NCBI RefSeq assembly: GCF_000499385.1
Contig: NW_013654576.1
Coordinates: 1-18,195 of the forward strand
Source: Eimeria necatrix
Lineage: Eukaryota; Apicomplexa; Conoidasida; Eucoccidiorida; Eimeriidae
Reading direction: 5' to 3'
DNA length: 18,195 nucleotides
A program made the position numbers and the translations under genes. Position 1 is the stretch's first letter, and each line of letters starts with the position of its first letter. A model generated the notes under the pieces. That model was given only the letters and a program-made list of their open reading frames with translations. It was not told where the DNA came from and searched no databases. Below are positions 16,385 through 18,195 of this stretch, piece by piece.

Positions 16385-16424
16385 GCTCGTGCTGCAGAGC
16401 AGCACGAGAGACCGCCGGCTCCAT
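13758..16424 (-). CDS. TFB4: TFIIH subunit Tfb4/p34 (GTF2H3 family)
   Basis: Tfb4 is a structural subunit of the TFIIH core, acting in RNA polymerase II initiation and nucleotide-excision repair, and pairs with Ssl1/p44. Exons, leftward: 16424-about 15428, 15213-15079, 14802-14761, 14517-14220 and 13819-13758 (stop 13760-13758). Matches to the human family in order: LVIIVDLNPAVW (VWA-like strand), LLAGALSIALC-YVHR across the first certain junction, SRVLLLDISDKKGF and FAASKQ, AIDCCSLLPD, TLLEQLCDVTRG, then the zinc segment CFCHHKPVDLCFVCSCCLA-IYC and ISCDVCK. The ATG at 16424 is the first in frame. Poly-Ala and poly-Gln runs make it about 450 residues against about 300 in human. The first exon probably contains one or two introns: 15982-15838 gives RYLDFIS-VALTAPQSRMAIVGMS with matching phase. 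The next join (15780 to 15737) and the 15079 to 14802 join do not keep frame with canonical sites. Confidence 0.88.
14955..15081. repeat. AAACCCT/AAACCCC array in a Tfb4 intron
   Basis: A mixed telomere-like array lies in the intron after the exon ending at about 15079, starting at the donor itself (transcript strand GTTTAGGG). A second array at 14818-14881 sits near the acceptor in the same orientation. Confidence 0.9.
15214..15427 (-). repeat. Tfb4 intron with inverted telomere-like ends
   Basis: The transcript strand begins GTAAGCCAAACCCTAAACCC (plus TTTAGGG at 15386-15421). It ends with six TTTAGGG units and TTTGGGGTTCAG (plus AAACCCT at 15219-15266). The join gives ALC-YVHR, matching ALC-YIHR in human GTF2H3, so the boundaries are well supported. 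Confidence 0.88.
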
Positions 16425-16438
16425 CCTCGCCGCCGTCA

Positions 16439-16452
16439 GGTGTACATACACC
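16439..16452. promoter_or_regulatory. GGTGTA-CA-TACACC inverted motif next to the Tfb4 start
   Basis: A full copy of the 14-bp inverted motif ends 14 bases before the Tfb4 ATG (16424) on the minus strand. If transcription starts upstream it would lie in the 5' leader, and if a later ATG is used it could be promoter. Function is unknown. Confidence 0.45.
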
Positions 16453-16520
16453 CCATTGCCGTGGCCTGAAGCAGGGAAAGCCCCTTCCCACAAACAGCAG
16501 CAGCAGCAGCAACAACAACT

Positions 16521-16559
<39 letters not shown>

Positions 16560-16940
16560 GGGTGCCGCCGCCCGGGTGCTAGAGTAGCTGCTGCGCGCCG
16601 CCCCAGCTGCTCGTTCGAACTCCCTGCCAGCTGGCGAGGGAAAATTGAAAGTCTTTTATTTATTTTTAAAATAAAATAATAAAATTAATTTATTTTAAAC
16701 TCCAAAGAAGCCTCTTAGCTGCTGAGGGGCCCCCGGGGGCCCCCCCGCAGCCCTGCTGCGCAAAGCCGCAGCAGCGCAGCAGCAGCGGGGGCCCCCGAGG
16801 CCCCCCAGCAGCAGCAGCAGGCCAAAGTCTAATCTGCTGCTGCTTTTCGTGAATAAAATGATAAATGGAACTTAAATATAAATGGTTGGTCTTTAGTTTT
16901 GTGTTTATTGGTTTTCTGGCGAGCTGCTGCTGCGCTGGGC

Positions 16941-16952
16941 TGTATGTACACC
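16941..16952. promoter_or_regulatory. TGTATGTACACC motif in the divergent spacer
   Basis: The 12-base core of the recurring motif lies 125 bp before the palmitoyltransferase ATG and on the upstream side of Tfb4. Its position fits a shared promoter element, but this is inferred only from location and recurrence. Confidence 0.4.
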
Positions 16953-17017
16953 CCAGACACGCAGCAGCAGCAGTCGGCTGCTGCTCGCTGCTGATGACTT
17001 CTCTTCTTTTTTCTCTC

Positions 17018-17050
17018 TAAACCCTAAACCCTAAACCCTAAACCCTAAAC
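17018..17050 (+). repeat. AAACCCT array just upstream of the palmitoyltransferase start
   Basis: About five AAACCCT units end 26 bp before the ATG at 17077. This is either promoter/leader sequence or the end of a 5' intron with acceptor GTGTCAG at 17054-17060. Confidence 0.85.
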
Positions 17051-17076
17051 CCCGTGTCAGCGCGCCTCTTCACTCC

Positions 17077-17189
17077 ATGGGGCCCTTCTGGGGGCTGCAG
17101 CAGCTGCGCAAGGCGCGCAAGGCGCTGCTGGGGAGGCTGCGCTATTTGCTGCTGCCTCTGCTGCAGCTGCGGCGGCCCGTGCTGCACCC

Positions 17190-17221
<32 letters not shown>

Positions 17222-17329
17222 TGCTGCTCAAGCAGCGGCCGCCGCCTTCGCCCGCGGCGCCGCAGCAGCACGCGGAGAGCAGCAGCAGCAGCGGCTCCGA
17301 CGGCGACCTGCGCCGCAGCAGCCCCACCC

Positions 17330-17366
<37 letters not shown>

Positions 17367-17600
17367 GCTGTGGGGCGCGGGGCTGTGCCTGCGAGCTGCT
17401 GCTGCATGCACTGACATCTGCTGCTCCTGCTGCTTCTTCTTTTTTTCCCGCTGCGACAAGCTGCTGCGGCTGCTGGGCTTTGTGCTGCCTTGGGTTGGTT
17501 TGCTGCTGATTGCCTTTTGCTGCTACGTGTACTTTTTGCTGCTGCTGCCTCTGTGGAACGGGCCGGCGCCGGCGGCGGCCTCCCCCCTGCTGCTGCAGCT

Positions 17601-17646
<46 letters not shown>

Positions 17647-17949
17647 GGCTGGCAGCACCTGCTGCTCTCCTGGCTCTGCCCCCAAGCTGCTGTTGCTCTC
17701 TGGCTTATTTGCTGCACTCTTTACTGCTACTTCAAAAGCATTTTTGTGTCTCCTGGCCGCCCCCCAGCAGCAGCAGCAGGAGTTTTGTCGCAGCAGCAAG
17801 TTGCTGCCTTTGCTGCTCTCTCCCACATGTTTTGCGGCACCCCTCTGCTGCCTCCCCCCGATGCTGCTGCTGCTGCTGCTGCTGCTGCGGGTGCAGCTGC
17901 TGCTGACGCAGCGGCGGAGCCCGCGGATGTGGAGCTGCCCTCTGCACAC

Positions 17950-17995
<46 letters not shown>

Positions 17996-18163
17996 CCGAA
18001 GCAGCCTCGTGCGCAGAGGCAGCGGCCGCGGTAGTGGCAGCAGAGGCAGCAGCAAAGCCAGCAGCAGCCGCAGGAGCAGCAGCAGCAGCAAGCGCCGAGC
18101 CGGCCGCAGCAGCAGCCAAAGGGCCACCTGCTGCTGCTGCCTCTGACCCCGCCCCCACCCCCC

Positions 18164-18195
<32 letters not shown>
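17077..18195 (+). CDS. DHHC-type palmitoyltransferase, N-terminal part, cut by window edge
   Basis: The frame is open for 373 codons from the ATG at 17077 to the right edge. It begins MGPFWGLQQLRKARKALLGR. A hydrophobic segment at about residues 129-160 (RLLGFVLPWVGLLLIAFCCY) is followed by a polyGln loop and a second hydrophobic segment at about 200-220 that ends TLYCYFKSIFVSPGRPP. The layout matches ZDHHC2/15/20-type enzymes, in which a Cys-rich N terminus and PWVPVL-like first helix precede a second helix ending in WSYWxxIFTxP. These are multi-pass Golgi or plasma-membrane enzymes that S-acylate proteins. The catalytic DHHC-Cys-rich domain is not in the window; only long Ala runs follow, so the call rests on the membrane segments. 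Two polyGln and several polySer/polyAla runs are present. It is divergent from Tfb4. Confidence 0.72.

Larger units (their letters stand above)
16425..17076. other. Divergent spacer between Tfb4 and the palmitoyltransferase
   Basis: This 652-bp spacer must hold the start regions of both genes. It contains the inverted motif at 16439, a CAG tract at about 16495-16558, an AT-rich segment (about 16645-16700), a GGGGCCCC cluster (about 16727-16810), a second motif copy at 16941, and five AAACCCT units at 17018-17050. No TATA element or start site can be fixed from sequence alone. Confidence 0.65.

Noticed and set aside
17038..17949. 303-codon frame on the minus strand opposite the palmitoyltransferase
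   Set aside because: It has only Ser/Leu/Gln/Ala repeat runs and no family motifs. The plus-strand frame has clear membrane segments and a family-like motif.

Overview
The window reads as nuclear DNA of a coccidian apicomplexan, most likely Eimeria. Three repeat families fill it: (CAG)n/(CTG)n tracts, telomere-like AAACCCT/TTTAGGG arrays in both orientations, and GC-rich GGGGGCCCCC palindromes. Eimeria genomes are known for CAG-encoded homopolymeric amino-acid runs and for telomere-like repeats inside chromosomes. The genes are eukaryotic, with many short exons and GT-AG introns. Species cannot be fixed by reading alone. No tRNA, rRNA, CRISPR array, transposase or plasmid-type element was seen.

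Layout. (1) At the left edge is an open frame without a start codon, perhaps a 5' exon. (2) About 431-3756, + strand: choline kinase, 3' end complete, conserved exons resolved to the base. (3) 3757-5168: convergent spacer of telomere-derived minisatellites, a GC-palindrome block and an AT-rich block. (4) 10704-5169, - strand: a tetratricopeptide-repeat (TPR) protein; ten downstream exons restore an uninterrupted 34-residue register. (5) 10705-13757: about 3 kb without a recognisable gene, holding large telomere-like arrays, a 12-bp GCTAGCT-type minisatellite and GGGGCCCC blocks. (6) 16424-13758, - strand: the Tfb4/p34 (GTF2H3) subunit of TFIIH, with its C-terminal zinc cysteines. (7) 16425-17076: divergent spacer. 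(8) 17077 to the right edge, + strand: N-terminal half of a DHHC-type palmitoyltransferase, cut before its catalytic domain.

The genes have unrelated housekeeping roles: phospholipid synthesis, TPR scaffolding, transcription and repair, and protein S-acylation. They do not form an operon or a shared system. The most interesting signal is the intron architecture. Almost every intron consists mainly of telomere-like or CAG/CTG repeat. The repeat often starts within about 25 nt of the donor, several introns carry opposite-orientation arrays at their two ends, and the repeat units sometimes supply the splice dinucleotides. A near-palindromic motif, GGTGTA-NN-TACACC, recurs five times. I found no convincing undescribed multi-gene system.
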